Source: Sphingomonas sp. Leaf34
GTDB taxonomy: Bacteria > Pseudomonadota > Alphaproteobacteria > Sphingomonadales > Sphingomonadaceae
NCBI RefSeq assembly: GCF_001421805.1
Contig: NZ_LMLC01000001.1
Span: 1,105,982-1,169,981 of the forward strand
DNA length: 64,000 bases
Direction of reading: 5' to 3'
The stretch's first letter is position 1; every line of letters starts with the position of its first letter. The notes under the pieces are model-generated. The model was not told the origin of the DNA, made no database searches, and was given only the letters and a program-made list of their open reading frames with translations. This document shows, in pieces, positions 51,841-61,493 of the stretch. A program made the translations under genes and the position numbers.

Positions 51841-52203
51841 TCATCGCCAGATTGCGCGACCTTCTCCATAGCCGGGATATCCGTCCTCGAACATGCCCAT
51901 GAAACGACGGCGAACCAGATCGAGTTCGCCGATAAGGTCTTCCGGAAAATCTGCCTGCCCGGCCTCGTCGATCAGATCAAAGAGCCCCAGCATGACCTGT
52001 TGCATCCGCTCTGCCGGATCGACCGGCACCCCATACGCGTCGCGTTCGATGTCCAGGCAAGCGCGGCCGGGGCGTTCGCCGCGCACGAGGATGCGGGCGA
52101 CCTCGTCCACCTCCGGGTCACGCGCGATGGCGTCGGAATCGGAAGGGTCGCGAATCGCGTCGCCACGATCAGTGTCATTTCGCGCTGTCCTCCACGCCCG
52201 CAT
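51841..52203 (-). CDS. Conserved hypothetical protein, possible frameshift near start
   Basis: A 120-residue frame whose main part (DPSDSDAIARDPEVDEVARI, ILVRGERPGRACLDIERDA, ERMQQVMLGLFDLIDEAGQ, LDLVRRRFMGMFEDGYPGYG) is clearly protein-like and acidic. Its only in-frame ATG (52203) has no ribosome site. A better start, ATG at about 52178 with GGAGG upstream, lies in another frame (MTLIVATRF). A one-base frameshift joining MTLIVAT to RDPSDSDAI would make a neater protein. No domain recognised. Confidence 0.65.
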   Translation of the reverse strand: MRAWRTARNDTDRGDAIRDPSDSDAIARDPEVDEVARILVRGERPGRACLDIERDAYGVPVDPAERMQQVMLGLFDLIDEAGQADFPEDLIGELDLVRRRFMGMFEDGYPGYGEGRAIWR

Positions 52204-52321
52204 CTTGTCAGAGCGGTGCCATGATCGCGCGTACCCTTCTTTCCGCAAGCCCGGCAGCCGGTGCGGGAGGGGTGTTTGGAACGCGACGCAGCGTGAACTT
52301 CCGCCGCGGATCGATGCGCGC

Positions 52322-53233
52322 ATGACCCGTCCCGCCCCCGCTACCGTCACCGCCCCCGCTACCGCGTTCGCCGTCGCCGCACTGGGGATCGGGCTCTTCT
52401 CCGTCATGGATGCGGTGATGAAGTCGCTGGTGCTCGCGATCGGCGTCTATAACGCGCTGTTGTGGCGGCAGATGCTGAGCGTCGGGCTGGGCGCGGTCGC
52501 GTGGAAGCTCGGCAACAGCGGGCGGCCCAGCCGACGCGCGCTGAAGCTCCACGTCGCGCGCGGGCTGGTGACGACGGCGATGGCGGTGCTGTTCTTCTGG
52601 GGCCTTGCGCGCGTGCCGATGGCGCAGGCGATCTCGCTGACCTACATCGCGCCGATCCTTGCGCTTCTGCTTGGCGCGGTGACGCTGGGCGAGCGGGTCG
52701 GGCGCAGGGCGGTGTTCGCGTCGATCGCGGCGCTGGGCGGCGTGCTGGTGGTGATGATCGGGCAGGGGCGCGGCGTGACGGGGCCCGAGACGCTCCACGG
52801 TGCGCTCGCGGTGCTCGGGTCGGCGGTCCTATATGCGGTGAACCTGGTGATCGCGCGGCTACAGAGCCAGGCGGCGCGGCCGGGCGAGATCGCGTTTTTC
52901 CAGGCGCTGGTCATCACCGCGACGCTGGCGCTCGCCGCGCCTTGGCTGGCGGCGGTGCCCGAGGCGGTGCAGTGGCCCAAGCTCGCGCTTGCCGCGGGGC
53001 TGGCGACCGCGTCGTTGTGGCTGCTCGGCTGGGCCTATGCGCACGGCGACACGGGCTTTCTCGCGACGACCGAATATACCTCGTTCGTCTATGCGGCGGG
53101 CCTGGGTTTCCTCGTGTTCGGCGAGCGGGTATCGGCGTTCACGCTGGCGGGCGCGGCGATCATCGTCGTCGCGTGCCTGTACGCGGCGCGACGGCGTGAC
53201 ATCGCGCAGACATCGATCGAGGCCACCGCATGA
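52322..53233 (+). CDS. EamA/DMT-family transporter
   Basis: A 303-residue inner-membrane protein with ten predicted helices in two five-helix EamA repeats. Repeat one includes GLFSVMDAVMKSL and FFWGLARVPMAQAISLTYIAP, the latter a strong family motif; repeat two ends with LGFLVFGERVSAFTLAGAAI. Members export amino acids or other metabolites; the substrate is not clear. The ATG at 52322 was chosen; the upstream open frame is not protein-like. It overlaps the GNAT gene by 4 nt. Confidence 0.92.
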   Translation: MTRPAPATVTAPATAFAVAALGIGLFSVMDAVMKSLVLAIGVYNALLWRQMLSVGLGAVAWKLGNSGRPSRRALKLHVARGLVTTAMAVLFFWGLARVPMAQAISLTYIAPILALLLGAVTLGERVGRRAVFASIAALGGVLVVMIGQGRGVTGPETLHGALAVLGSAVLYAVNLVIARLQSQAARPGEIAFFQALVITATLALAAPWLAAVPEAVQWPKLALAAGLATASLWLLGWAYAHGDTGFLATTEYTSFVYAAGLGFLVFGERVSAFTLAGAAIIVVACLYAARRRDIAQTSIEATA

Positions 53234-53706
53234 CGCTTATCCGTTCCGCCACCCGCGCCGATGTCGGCACGATCCTGCGCTTCGTGCGCGAACTCGCCGC
53301 GTTCGAGCGCGAGCCGGACGCGGTCGAGGCGACCGCGCCGATGCTGGCGGAGGCGTTGTTCGGCGCGCGGCCGGCGGCGGAGGCGGTGATCGCCGAGCGC
53401 GCCGAGGGTCCGCTCGGGTTCGCGGTGTTCTTCCACAATTTCTCGACCTGGACGGGAAAGCGCGGGCTGTATCTCGAGGATCTGTACGTGACGCCGGACG
53501 CGCGCGGGCAGGGGGTCGGGGCGGCATTGCTGGCGCATCTCGCGGGCGTGGCGCTCGATCGCGGGTGCGCGCGGTTCGAATGGTCGGTGCTCGACTGGAA
53601 TGCGGACGCGATTGCCTTTTATCGCAAGGTCGGCGCGGTCGGGATGGAGGACTGGACGATCCAGCGTCTGTCCGGCGACGCGCTCGCGCGGCTGGCGGGG
53701 CGGTAG
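53230..53706 (+). CDS. GNAT-family N-acetyltransferase
   Basis: A 158-residue acetyltransferase. The acetyl-CoA site is LYVTPDARGQGVGAALLAHL (near residues 85-104), preceded by LYLEDLYV and FAVFFHNFSTWTGKRG. This matches the spermidine/thialysine acetyltransferase-like group. It is translationally coupled (ATGA) to the EamA transporter, which suggests that the two handle a related amine or amino acid. The exact substrate is unknown. Confidence 0.9.
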   Translation: MTLIRSATRADVGTILRFVRELAAFEREPDAVEATAPMLAEALFGARPAAEAVIAERAEGPLGFAVFFHNFSTWTGKRGLYLEDLYVTPDARGQGVGAALLAHLAGVALDRGCARFEWSVLDWNADAIAFYRKVGAVGMEDWTIQRLSGDALARLAGR

Positions 53707-53751
53707 GCGGGAGGCGGGAGGCGGTAGGCGGTAGGCGGGAGGCGGGGGCCG
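53703..53751. repeat. Degenerate tandem repeat of GGCGGGA/GGCGGTA
   Basis: About six imperfect copies of a 7-mer (AGGCGGG or TAGGCGG) run from the GNAT stop codon almost to the stop of the convergent oxygenase gene. Confidence 0.75.
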
Positions 53752-53758
53752 GGGGCCG

Positions 53759-54445
53759 CTAGTCCTTCACGTCGATATTCATCGCGATCGAGATCCGGTC
53801 GCCGGTGCCGAGATGCGGACGGACGCCGTGCCGGAGCCAGGCGGGAAACAGGACCAGGTCGCCGGCCTCGGTCGGCAGGCGGCGCTCGATGGGCTGCGGC
53901 TGGCCGTCGGTACCGAGCAGGCGAAAGCCGGGCAGGCGCATGAACGGGACGGGGAAGCGCGGGTCTTCGAAGAACAGCGCGCCGCCCGCTTCGCCTACGG
54001 CCTCGCCCGAAGCCTCGCCCGAGAGTGGGGGCTGGCCCATGTCGACATAATAGACCGCCGCCCACAGCACGCCGGGATGCGCGTGGCTCATGTTCAGCGC
54101 ACCGGGGGGCGAGACGTTCGCCCACATCTTGACGGTCCATTCGAGCGACGCGGGATCGCGGCCGTCGAAATGCGACGCGCGCTTGGCCATCTTCACCGCG
54201 GTGTCGGCTAGCGCGACCGCGGCCGGACCACCCCAGTCGAGCATGTCGGTGGCCGAATGCCAGCCACCGACATTGGAGCGCGCGAGGCTGGGCATAGCGG
54301 CATGGCGGTCGCAGATCGCGGAGCGCAGCGCCGCGGTCAGCGCGGCCGCATCGGCGAGCCGGCCATGCAGGATCGGCGTCTCGTACAGTCCGATCTGCGC
54401 CGCGCGGACGCGGATACCGTCGAACGGGCGAGACGCCGTGGTCAT
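53759..54445 (-). CDS. TIGR02466-family putative 2OG-Fe(II) oxygenase
   Basis: A 228-residue protein of the TIGR02466 family of predicted 2-oxoglutarate/iron dioxygenases. WANVSPPGALNMSHAHPGVLW contains the metal-binding His-x-His region (SHAHPG), and LFPAWLRHGVRPHLG the distal His. RISIAMNIDV follows with the Arg that would bind 2-oxoglutarate. A Gly/Glu-rich insertion (GEASGEAVGEAGG) in the middle looks like repeat-driven growth. The substrate is unknown. It lies 30 bp downstream of ppa. Confidence 0.85.
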   Translation of the reverse strand: MTTASRPFDGIRVRAAQIGLYETPILHGRLADAAALTAALRSAICDRHAAMPSLARSNVGGWHSATDMLDWGGPAAVALADTAVKMAKRASHFDGRDPASLEWTVKMWANVSPPGALNMSHAHPGVLWAAVYYVDMGQPPLSGEASGEAVGEAGGALFFEDPRFPVPFMRLPGFRLLGTDGQPQPIERRLPTEAGDLVLFPAWLRHGVRPHLGTGDRISIAMNIDVKD

Positions 54446-54475
54446 GCGATCAGCCGCCGGCCGTCGGGGCAGCGA

Positions 54476-55054
54476 TCAGCGACCGGCGGTTTCGTCGGCG
54501 TCCATCGGCTCTTCGCCCTTGGCCTTCTCGGCCTCGTAGCGCTCGATCGCCTCGATCGTCACGCGCTTGGCCTCATCGGCGTCGCCCCACTTGCCGACGC
54601 GGACCCACTTCTTCTTCTCGAGGTCCTTATAGTGGGTGAAGAAATGCTCGATCTGCTCGAACACGATCTCGGGCATGTCGGCACGCTCGCCGATATTGGC
54701 GTAATAGGGGAACACCGAATCGACGGGCACGCAGACGAGCTTCTCGTCGCCGCCGGCTTCGTCCTCGAGGTTGAGCACCGCGATCGGGCGCGCGCGGACG
54801 ACGCAGCCCGGGATGAACGGCGAGCGCGCGATCACGAGCGCGTCGAGCGGATCGCCATCGGGGCTGAGCGTGTGCGGCACGAAGCCGTAGTTCGCCGGGT
54901 AGCGCATCGGCGTGTGCAGGATGCGGTCGACGAACAGCGCGCCCGAGGCCTTGTCGAACTCGTACTTCACGGGTTCGCCGCCGGTCGGCACTTCGATGAT
55001 GACGTTGAGGTCTTCGGGCGGATTCTTGCCGGTCGGGATGAGATCGATACGCAT
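54476..55054 (-). CDS. ppa: Inorganic diphosphatase
   Basis: A family I soluble pyrophosphatase that drives biosynthesis by hydrolysing PPi. The 192-residue enzyme has the signature DGDPLD at residues 66-71, flanked by NYGFVPHTLS. Other active-site regions are IEVPTGGEPVKYEFDK and VFPYYANIGE. The C-terminal extension ends in an acidic tail (KGEEPMDADETAGR). The ATG at 55054 has AAAGGA upstream; the open frame continues upstream without similarity. It may be co-transcribed with the oxygenase gene downstream. Confidence 0.96.
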   Translation of the reverse strand: MRIDLIPTGKNPPEDLNVIIEVPTGGEPVKYEFDKASGALFVDRILHTPMRYPANYGFVPHTLSPDGDPLDALVIARSPFIPGCVVRARPIAVLNLEDEAGGDEKLVCVPVDSVFPYYANIGERADMPEIVFEQIEHFFTHYKDLEKKKWVRVGKWGDADEAKRVTIEAIERYEAEKAKGEEPMDADETAGR

Positions 55055-55077
55055 GGCGGTCCTTTCAAATGACGATG

Positions 55078-55108
55078 CCGGCGCTCCACGATGTGGGGAG
55101 CGACCGGC
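55078..55108. terminator. Bulged hairpin between the M61 peptidase and ppa
   Basis: GCCGGCGCTCC pairs with GGAGCGACCGGC (one bulge) in the 74-bp gap. It could end the M61 transcript before ppa; there is no strong T-run. Confidence 0.45.
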
Positions 55109-55128
55109 ACCGGTAAACATGTTGCTGG

Positions 55129-57054
55129 TCAGCGCGGCATCAGCAGCCTGTCCAGCCCGCCGTCACCATTACCCACCTTCTGCAGGCGCGGATAGCGCGG
55201 GCCGTCATGGTAATCGAGCGTGATGTCGCGAAAACGGTCATTGTTCTTTACAGTGAGCCGGATCGGCTCCTTCGTGCCCTTGGCCGCCAGGATCGCGGCC
55301 TTGATGCGCTCCGACGAATAGGCCTCGGCGTTGACCGCCTCGATCTCGGTGCCGATGTCGAGGCCGGCCTTGAACGCGGGGCTGTCCCAGATCGACGACG
55401 TCACGACGCCGTCCTTGTTGATCACCATGCCGAGCGAATAGCTGACATCGGTGCCGCGCGTCTTTTCCGCCTGCTTGAGATACGGGCTCTGCTCGGGGCC
55501 GTAGACGAGCTTGTAGCCGTTCATCGCAAAGCCGTTGATCGGCGCGGGCTTGCCCGTCTCGGTCAGGCGGGTGTTGAGGAACGTTGCCCAGTCATAGGGG
55601 ACGATGGCATCGAGCGTCCTGGCGACGTCGGCGAAGGTGTAGGTGAGCTCGCCATAATCACCGTCGCGGACGCCGAAGAAGGCGCGCGCGAAATCGTCGA
55701 TCGACTTGGTGCCGCCCGACTTCTGGCGGAGCATCGCGTCGACCTCCATCCAGACCATCAGGCCCTCGTTGTAATAATCCTCCGACCGCTGCCAGCTGGT
55801 CCAGCCCTTGGGTTTGCGCGCGGAGATGACCGGATCGTTGGTCGTGTCGATCAGCGGGCGCCACTGGCGGCCGGGCGCGGTGTCGTAGATGCCGAGGATC
55901 GAGGCGTAACCGTCGAGCGTGTCCTGCTTGCTGACCAGCCCCGAGCGCGCCTGGAGGACATAGCCCCAGAACTGCGTCTGGCCTTCGTAGACCCACAGCA
56001 GCGAATCGCGCATCGGGGTGCGGAAATCGGGCGTCCACAGGTCGGCGCCGCGGCGGAACTTGCCGTCCCAGCTATGCGTGTATTCGTGCGGCAGCAGGTT
56101 GCGCGCGGCGGCGCCCGTCTCCCACTCGGTGAAATAGCCGGGGCGGACGCCGTTCTCGGAGCTGCGATGATGCTCGAGGCCGATGCCGCCGAGCTGATCG
56201 GTGATCGACAGCAGGAATTCGTAGCGGTCGTAATGCTGTGCGCCGAACGTCTTGACCGCCTGGTCGACGAGCCGCTTGTGCGCGTCGATCTGCTCGGGCT
56301 TGGCGGCGAGCTGGTCGGGGCTGTCGGCGAAGACGTTGAGATCGACGCGCGGGGAGAGCGGCCAGACCTTCCCGTATTTGCCCGCGAGCGTCGGCGAATC
56401 GACGAGGATCTCGTAGTTGGTCGTGTCGTAGCTGTAGGTCGAGCCCGAGACCTTCGCCGGCACCGCACCCGCGGCGGTCCAGCCGGTCGGATAGGTGACG
56501 GTCATCTTGATCGGGATCTGGCGCGTGAAATAACCCGCCGGGTAGAGGCTGACGAGGTTGGGCTCGAGGCTGATCATCGTCGGCGTCATGACGACGCGGC
56601 CCTGGTCGCTTTTGGTCGCGGAGATGAACTGGAACTCGGCGACCAGCGTCTTGGCGCCCGTCGGTACGTCGATGTGGAACGCGAACACATCGACCGGGTC
56701 GCGCGTCCAGGGGACGATCTTGCCGTTCGCGCGGATCACGAGGCCCGCGAGCTTCTCGATCTCACCGCGCGGGCTATGCGCGCCGGGCAGCCATTTGGGG
56801 TAGAGCAGCGCCATCGGCCCGGACTTGGCGACCGGGATCGTCTGCTTGACGCGGAAGATGCCGCGCTCGGTATCGGTCGCATCGACGTCGAGCAGCAGCG
56901 TGCCCGGATAGGGCGTGTCGACCGCGTCGGGGATGGTGTCGACGAACGGCACCGGCTGCGGCGCGGTGTTGCCGGCAGGAACCTGCGCGGCGGCGGGTGT
57001 GGCGACGGAGACGGCGGAGGCAAGCAACGACGCGACGATAAGCTTACGGATCAA
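55129..57054 (-). CDS. M61-family metallopeptidase with PDZ domain
   Basis: A 641-residue secreted glycyl-aminopeptidase-type enzyme. It has a signal peptide (RKLIVASLLASAVSVATPAAA-QV) and an N-terminal beta domain to about 215. The gluzincin core follows: HEYTH at residues 323-327, with the third zinc ligand probably Glu357 in LLWVYEGQTQFWG. A C-terminal PDZ domain (LGMVINKDGVVTSSIWDSPAF, IGTEIEAVNAE) ends the chain. GGIGLEHHRSS precedes the active site, as is usual in the family. Probably periplasmic peptide or protein processing. Confidence 0.93.
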   Translation of the reverse strand: MIRKLIVASLLASAVSVATPAAAQVPAGNTAPQPVPFVDTIPDAVDTPYPGTLLLDVDATDTERGIFRVKQTIPVAKSGPMALLYPKWLPGAHSPRGEIEKLAGLVIRANGKIVPWTRDPVDVFAFHIDVPTGAKTLVAEFQFISATKSDQGRVVMTPTMISLEPNLVSLYPAGYFTRQIPIKMTVTYPTGWTAAGAVPAKVSGSTYSYDTTNYEILVDSPTLAGKYGKVWPLSPRVDLNVFADSPDQLAAKPEQIDAHKRLVDQAVKTFGAQHYDRYEFLLSITDQLGGIGLEHHRSSENGVRPGYFTEWETGAAARNLLPHEYTHSWDGKFRRGADLWTPDFRTPMRDSLLWVYEGQTQFWGYVLQARSGLVSKQDTLDGYASILGIYDTAPGRQWRPLIDTTNDPVISARKPKGWTSWQRSEDYYNEGLMVWMEVDAMLRQKSGGTKSIDDFARAFFGVRDGDYGELTYTFADVARTLDAIVPYDWATFLNTRLTETGKPAPINGFAMNGYKLVYGPEQSPYLKQAEKTRGTDVSYSLGMVINKDGVVTSSIWDSPAFKAGLDIGTEIEAVNAEAYSSERIKAAILAAKGTKEPIRLTVKNNDRFRDITLDYHDGPRYPRLQKVGNGDGGLDRLLMPR

Positions 57055-57195
57055 GGATATGGCCTTCCGGCAAAGAGACGATGACCCGAGGTGTAAGCGC
57101 GATAAAGGGCAGCCGTCCAGTCCTTTGCCCGGGGCGTGGGTCGAGGCCGCACGCCGGCCAAACCCCCTTTCGTCAGGATGACGACGTCGGGAAAC

Positions 57196-57846
57196 TCAGC
57201 CGCTGCCCAGCACGTTGATGGTGAACGCCAGCACGCCAATATTGAACACGAATGCCGCCATGCACTGGCCGAGCGCGGCTTTGCGGACGCGGCGCGACGT
57301 GATCTCGACGTCGGAGGTCTGGAACGTCATCCCCAGCGTGAACGCGAAATAGGCGAAGTCCCAGTAATCGGGCTCGTCGCAGCGCGGGAAATCGAGCCCC
57401 TTCGCGTCCTTCCCCGCGGAATCGTCGACATAATAGAGATGCGCATAGTGCAGCGTGTAGATCATGTTCGAGAACAGCCAGGCGAGCGCCAGCGTCGTGA
57501 TCGTCAGCGCAATTCCGACCGCGTCGTTCTTGCCCTGCAGTTCCTTCGCCACCGCGACCAGGATGACGAGCATGATCGTGCCGCTGAACCCGAGCAGCAC
57601 CGCGCGGTTGGCGTCGTTCTCGTGCGCGGCGCGGCGCATCCGCTCGGCGCTGGCGTTGCGGAACAGCGTCGCGACCGCGATCAGGAACACCGCGGCGGCA
57701 AGGTCGAAGGCCCCCATCGTGCCCCGGCCGAGCCCGACGCGCGGGATCATCGTCACCAGCCCGATCACGAACACCAGCATGAACAGGACGAAGCGCGGCG
57801 GGGCAACGCGTTGGCCCAGGCCCCAATATCTGGCTTTGGTCGTCAT
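57196..57846 (-). CDS. DUF1345 membrane protein
   Basis: A 216-residue inner-membrane protein with about five helices. The conserved parts are FSNMIYTLHYAHLYYVD, PDYWDFAYFAFTLGMTFQTSDVE, split here as YWDFAYFAF and LGMTFQTSD, and a final hydrophobic helix. These are the hallmarks of DUF1345. It diverges from hisS with only 49 bp between start codons, so the promoters overlap. The function is unknown. Confidence 0.9.
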   Translation of the reverse strand: MTTKARYWGLGQRVAPPRFVLFMLVFVIGLVTMIPRVGLGRGTMGAFDLAAAVFLIAVATLFRNASAERMRRAAHENDANRAVLLGFSGTIMLVILVAVAKELQGKNDAVGIALTITTLALAWLFSNMIYTLHYAHLYYVDDSAGKDAKGLDFPRCDEPDYWDFAYFAFTLGMTFQTSDVEITSRRVRKAALGQCMAAFVFNIGVLAFTINVLGSG

Positions 57847-57895
57847 GGCACGGCGCTAGCGCTTCGCGGGCACGTCGCCTAGATACGCGCGCATC

Positions 57896-59232
57896 ATGGC
57901 AAGAATAGAAACTCCGCGCCGCATTCGTGGCACCCAGGATATTTTCGGTGACGAGCAGCGCCGGTTCGCGCACGTCCTGGCGACGTTCGAGCGCGTGCGG
58001 GCGCTATATTGCTTCCAGCGCATCGACATCCCCGTGTTCGAGTCGACCGCGGTGTTCGCGCGCTCGCTCGGCGAGACGACCGATGTCGTGTCGAAGGAAA
58101 TGTACACGTTCGAGGATCGCGGTGGCGATTCGCTGACGCTGCGACCCGAATTCACCGCGGGGATCGCGCGCGCCTATCTGACCGAGGGGTGGCAGCAGTT
58201 CGCGCCGCTCAAGATCACCACCAGCGGCCCGGTGTTCCGCTACGAACGCCCGCAAAAGGGGCGGTTCCGGCAGTTCCACCAGATCGACGCCGAGGTGATC
58301 GGTGCGGCCGAGCCGGCGGCGGACGTCGAGCTGCTGGTGCTGGCGGATCAGCTGCTGCGCGAGCTCGGCATTGCCGAGGGCGTGACGTTGCAGCTGAACA
58401 CTTTGGGCGACGCCGAGACGCGCGACGCGTGGCGCGCGGCACTGGTCGCGCATTTCGAGGCGCATCGTGGCGAGTTGTCCGAGGACAGCCTGACCCGGCT
58501 CGAGAAGAACCCGATGCGGATCCTCGATTCGAAGGATCCGCGCGACCGCCCGATCGCCGACAGCGCGCCCGATATCGACGCGTATCTGACGCCCGAGGCG
58601 CGCGCGTTCTTCGACGCGGTGACCGCCGGGCTCGATGCCGCGGGCGTCGCGTGGGAGCGCAATGCGCGGCTGGTGCGCGGGCTCGATTACTACCGCCACA
58701 CCGCCTTCGAGTTCGTGACCGACCGGCTGGGCTCGCAGGGGACCGTGCTGGCGGGCGGCCGCTATGACGGGCTGATCGGGTCGCTGGGCGGGCCGGAGAC
58801 GGCGGGGGTCGGCTGGGCGGCTGGCGTCGAGCGGCTGGCGATGTTGCTAGAAGATCGGATCGTTGAGCGCCCCATGCTTGCGATAGTGTCAGAAGACGAT
58901 GATCTTACCGAAGTGTGCATAGGCATTGCTGCGGCTGTTCGTCGCCGCGGCTGGTCAACTGAAATGTACACGGCAGGTAAGAGGAAGCGTCGTTTTGATC
59001 GGGCGAAGGCCAGTGGAGCAGCCTTTATTGCTCTCTTAGATATGCAGGTGCGAGAGGCCGGCCAAATGGCAAACATGCGTCTCAAAGGCCACGGTTTTAC
59101 GACAGTTGAGGGCAGTTTCGAAGCTGACTTCGATGCTGCATTGGCAGAACGATTCGACGTTGTTGGCAAAGTCGCCGATGCGATCGAGCAGAATAAAGAG
59201 ATCGAGCTTTGGCCGGAAGGTCACTGGACTTC

Positions 59233-59236
<4 letters not shown>
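57896..59236 (+). CDS. hisS: Histidyl-tRNA synthetase with unusual C-terminal domain
   Basis: Class II synthetase charging tRNA-His. Motif 1 ([18 protein letters not shown]), motif 2 ([19 protein letters not shown]), the histidine motifs [14 protein letters not shown] and motif 3 ([14 protein letters not shown]) are intact. The 446-residue chain is longer than usual. From about residue 322 the codon use becomes much less GC-rich and the anticodon-binding domain is divergent ([20 protein letters not shown]). An extra tail of about 45 residues ([20 protein letters not shown]) follows. It is coupled to prfA by ATGA. Confidence 0.95.
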
Positions 59237-60306
<1,070 letters not shown>

Positions 60307-60330
60307 CGTTTACCCGGTCGCGACGTCATC

Positions 60331-60428
60331 CCCCTTCCGCTTGCGGGAGGGGTTAGGGGAGGGGCTTCCTGTCGAGGGCATCTCCCGGTGATAGCCCCTC
60401 CCCCGACCCCTCCCGCAAGCGGAAGGGG
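60331..60428. repeat. REP-like element between prfA and prmC; carries the prmC start
   Basis: Two 36-nt arms (60331-60366 and 60393-60428) are near-perfect reverse complements (core CCCCTTCCGCTTGCGGGAGG) around a 26-nt loop. The prmC start codon at 60388 lies in the loop, and the right arm is translated. Confidence 0.92.
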
Positions 60429-61251
60429 AGCCGTAAGCGCGGCGATCGCCACCGCCGCCGCGCGCTTCGGCTTCTCCGCCACGCCCCGGCTCGATGCCGA
60501 ACTCCTGATGGCGCACGCGCTCGGCGTCGATCGCAACGCCATTCTCCTTGACCCGACGCGCTACGCCGTCCCCGCCGCCTTCGCCGCGCTCGTCGAACGC
60601 CGTCTCCGGCACGAACCGCTCGCCTATATCACCGGCACCCGCGGCTTCTGGTCGATCGATCTCGCGGTCGGCCCGGGCGCGCTCGTCCCCCGCGCGGACA
60701 GCGAGACGCTGCTGATCGCCGCGCAGGCGCATTTCGCGGGTCACGCGCCCGCCACCGTGCTCGACCTCGGCACCGGCCCCGGCACGCTGTTGCTCGCCGC
60801 GCTCGACGAATGGCCCGCGCAAGGTCTTGGCGTCGACTTTTCCTCGCAAGCGCTCGCCTACGCCCGCGTCAACGCCGCCACGCTCGGCATGACCGACCGC
60901 GCGCGCTTCTTCCGCGGGCGCTGGGCGAGCGCGATCGTCGGCCAGTTCGACCTGATCCTCGCCAACCCGCCCTATATCGCCACCGACGAGACACTTCCGG
61001 CCGAAGTCCATGACCATGAACCGCACGCCGCGCTGTTCGCCGGGCGCGACGGGCTCGACGATTACCGCATCCTCGCCGCGCAACTCTCGGCGCTGATCGC
61101 CCCGGGCGGAGCGGCGATCATCGAGATCGGATCGACGCAGGCGACCCCCGTCACCGCGCTGCTCGAAGCGCAGGCTTTGCACGTCGCGCTCCACCACGAC
61201 TATGGAAACAACCCACGCGCGCTGGTCGCGACGACAGGAATACGCCGATAA
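60388..61251 (+). CDS. prmC: Peptide chain release factor N5-glutamine methyltransferase
   Basis: PrmC methylates the GGQ glutamine of release factors. The 287-residue protein has the N-terminal helical domain (FSATPRLDAELLMAHALGV), the SAM-binding loop LDLGTGPGTLLLAAL, and the catalytic NPPY at residues 193-196. The first 14 residues (IAPPPTPPASGRGA) come from the palindromic repeat. No other start codon lies in frame before the conserved region, so the repeat supplies the start (GTG, 60388). It follows prfA, as in many bacteria. Confidence 0.94.
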   Translation: MIAPPPTPPASGRGAVSAAIATAAARFGFSATPRLDAELLMAHALGVDRNAILLDPTRYAVPAAFAALVERRLRHEPLAYITGTRGFWSIDLAVGPGALVPRADSETLLIAAQAHFAGHAPATVLDLGTGPGTLLLAALDEWPAQGLGVDFSSQALAYARVNAATLGMTDRARFFRGRWASAIVGQFDLILANPPYIATDETLPAEVHDHEPHAALFAGRDGLDDYRILAAQLSALIAPGGAAIIEIGSTQATPVTALLEAQALHVALHHDYGNNPRALVATTGIRR

Positions 61252-61265
61252 CCTGTAGTTTTCGC

Positions 61266-61294
61266 TTGTAGTATGGCCCTTGCGGACGCTATCA
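61266..61294 (+). promoter_or_regulatory. Possible promoter of the DUF4167 gene
   Basis: TTGTAG (-35) and CTATCA (-10) are spaced 17 bp apart. This would give a leader of about 190 nt before the TTG start at 61494. Confidence 0.35.
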
Positions 61295-61390
61295 CATGGG
61301 CAGGGGCACGCACTCTCGACGATTGGTCGGTTTAGAGCGTTGACCCGCATCCTTCGCTTTGAGGTCGCTGCAGTCCGGTGGCCCTGGCAA

Positions 61391-61430
61391 GCGCGACGCA
61401 CCGATCTCGTGTAGATCGTCGGTGCGCGGC
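61391..61430 (+). promoter_or_regulatory. Leader hairpin of the DUF4167 mRNA
   Basis: GCACCGATCT (61398-61407) pairs with AGATCGTCGGTGC (61413-61425, one bulge), extended by GCGCG/CGCGC ends. The stem lies in a leader of more than 190 nt and could control translation or stability of the downstream RNA-binding-type gene. Confidence 0.4.
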
Positions 61431-61493
61431 GGGGGGTTTGCACCGCATTTCGGAGCACGACCAGATTTTGGTTCGACGACTGAGGACACAAGC

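Noticed and set aside
55207..57084. Long plus-strand open frame of 625 codons opposite the M61 peptidase
   Set aside because: A GC-codon shadow: same composition artefact as opposite leuS and ftsK.
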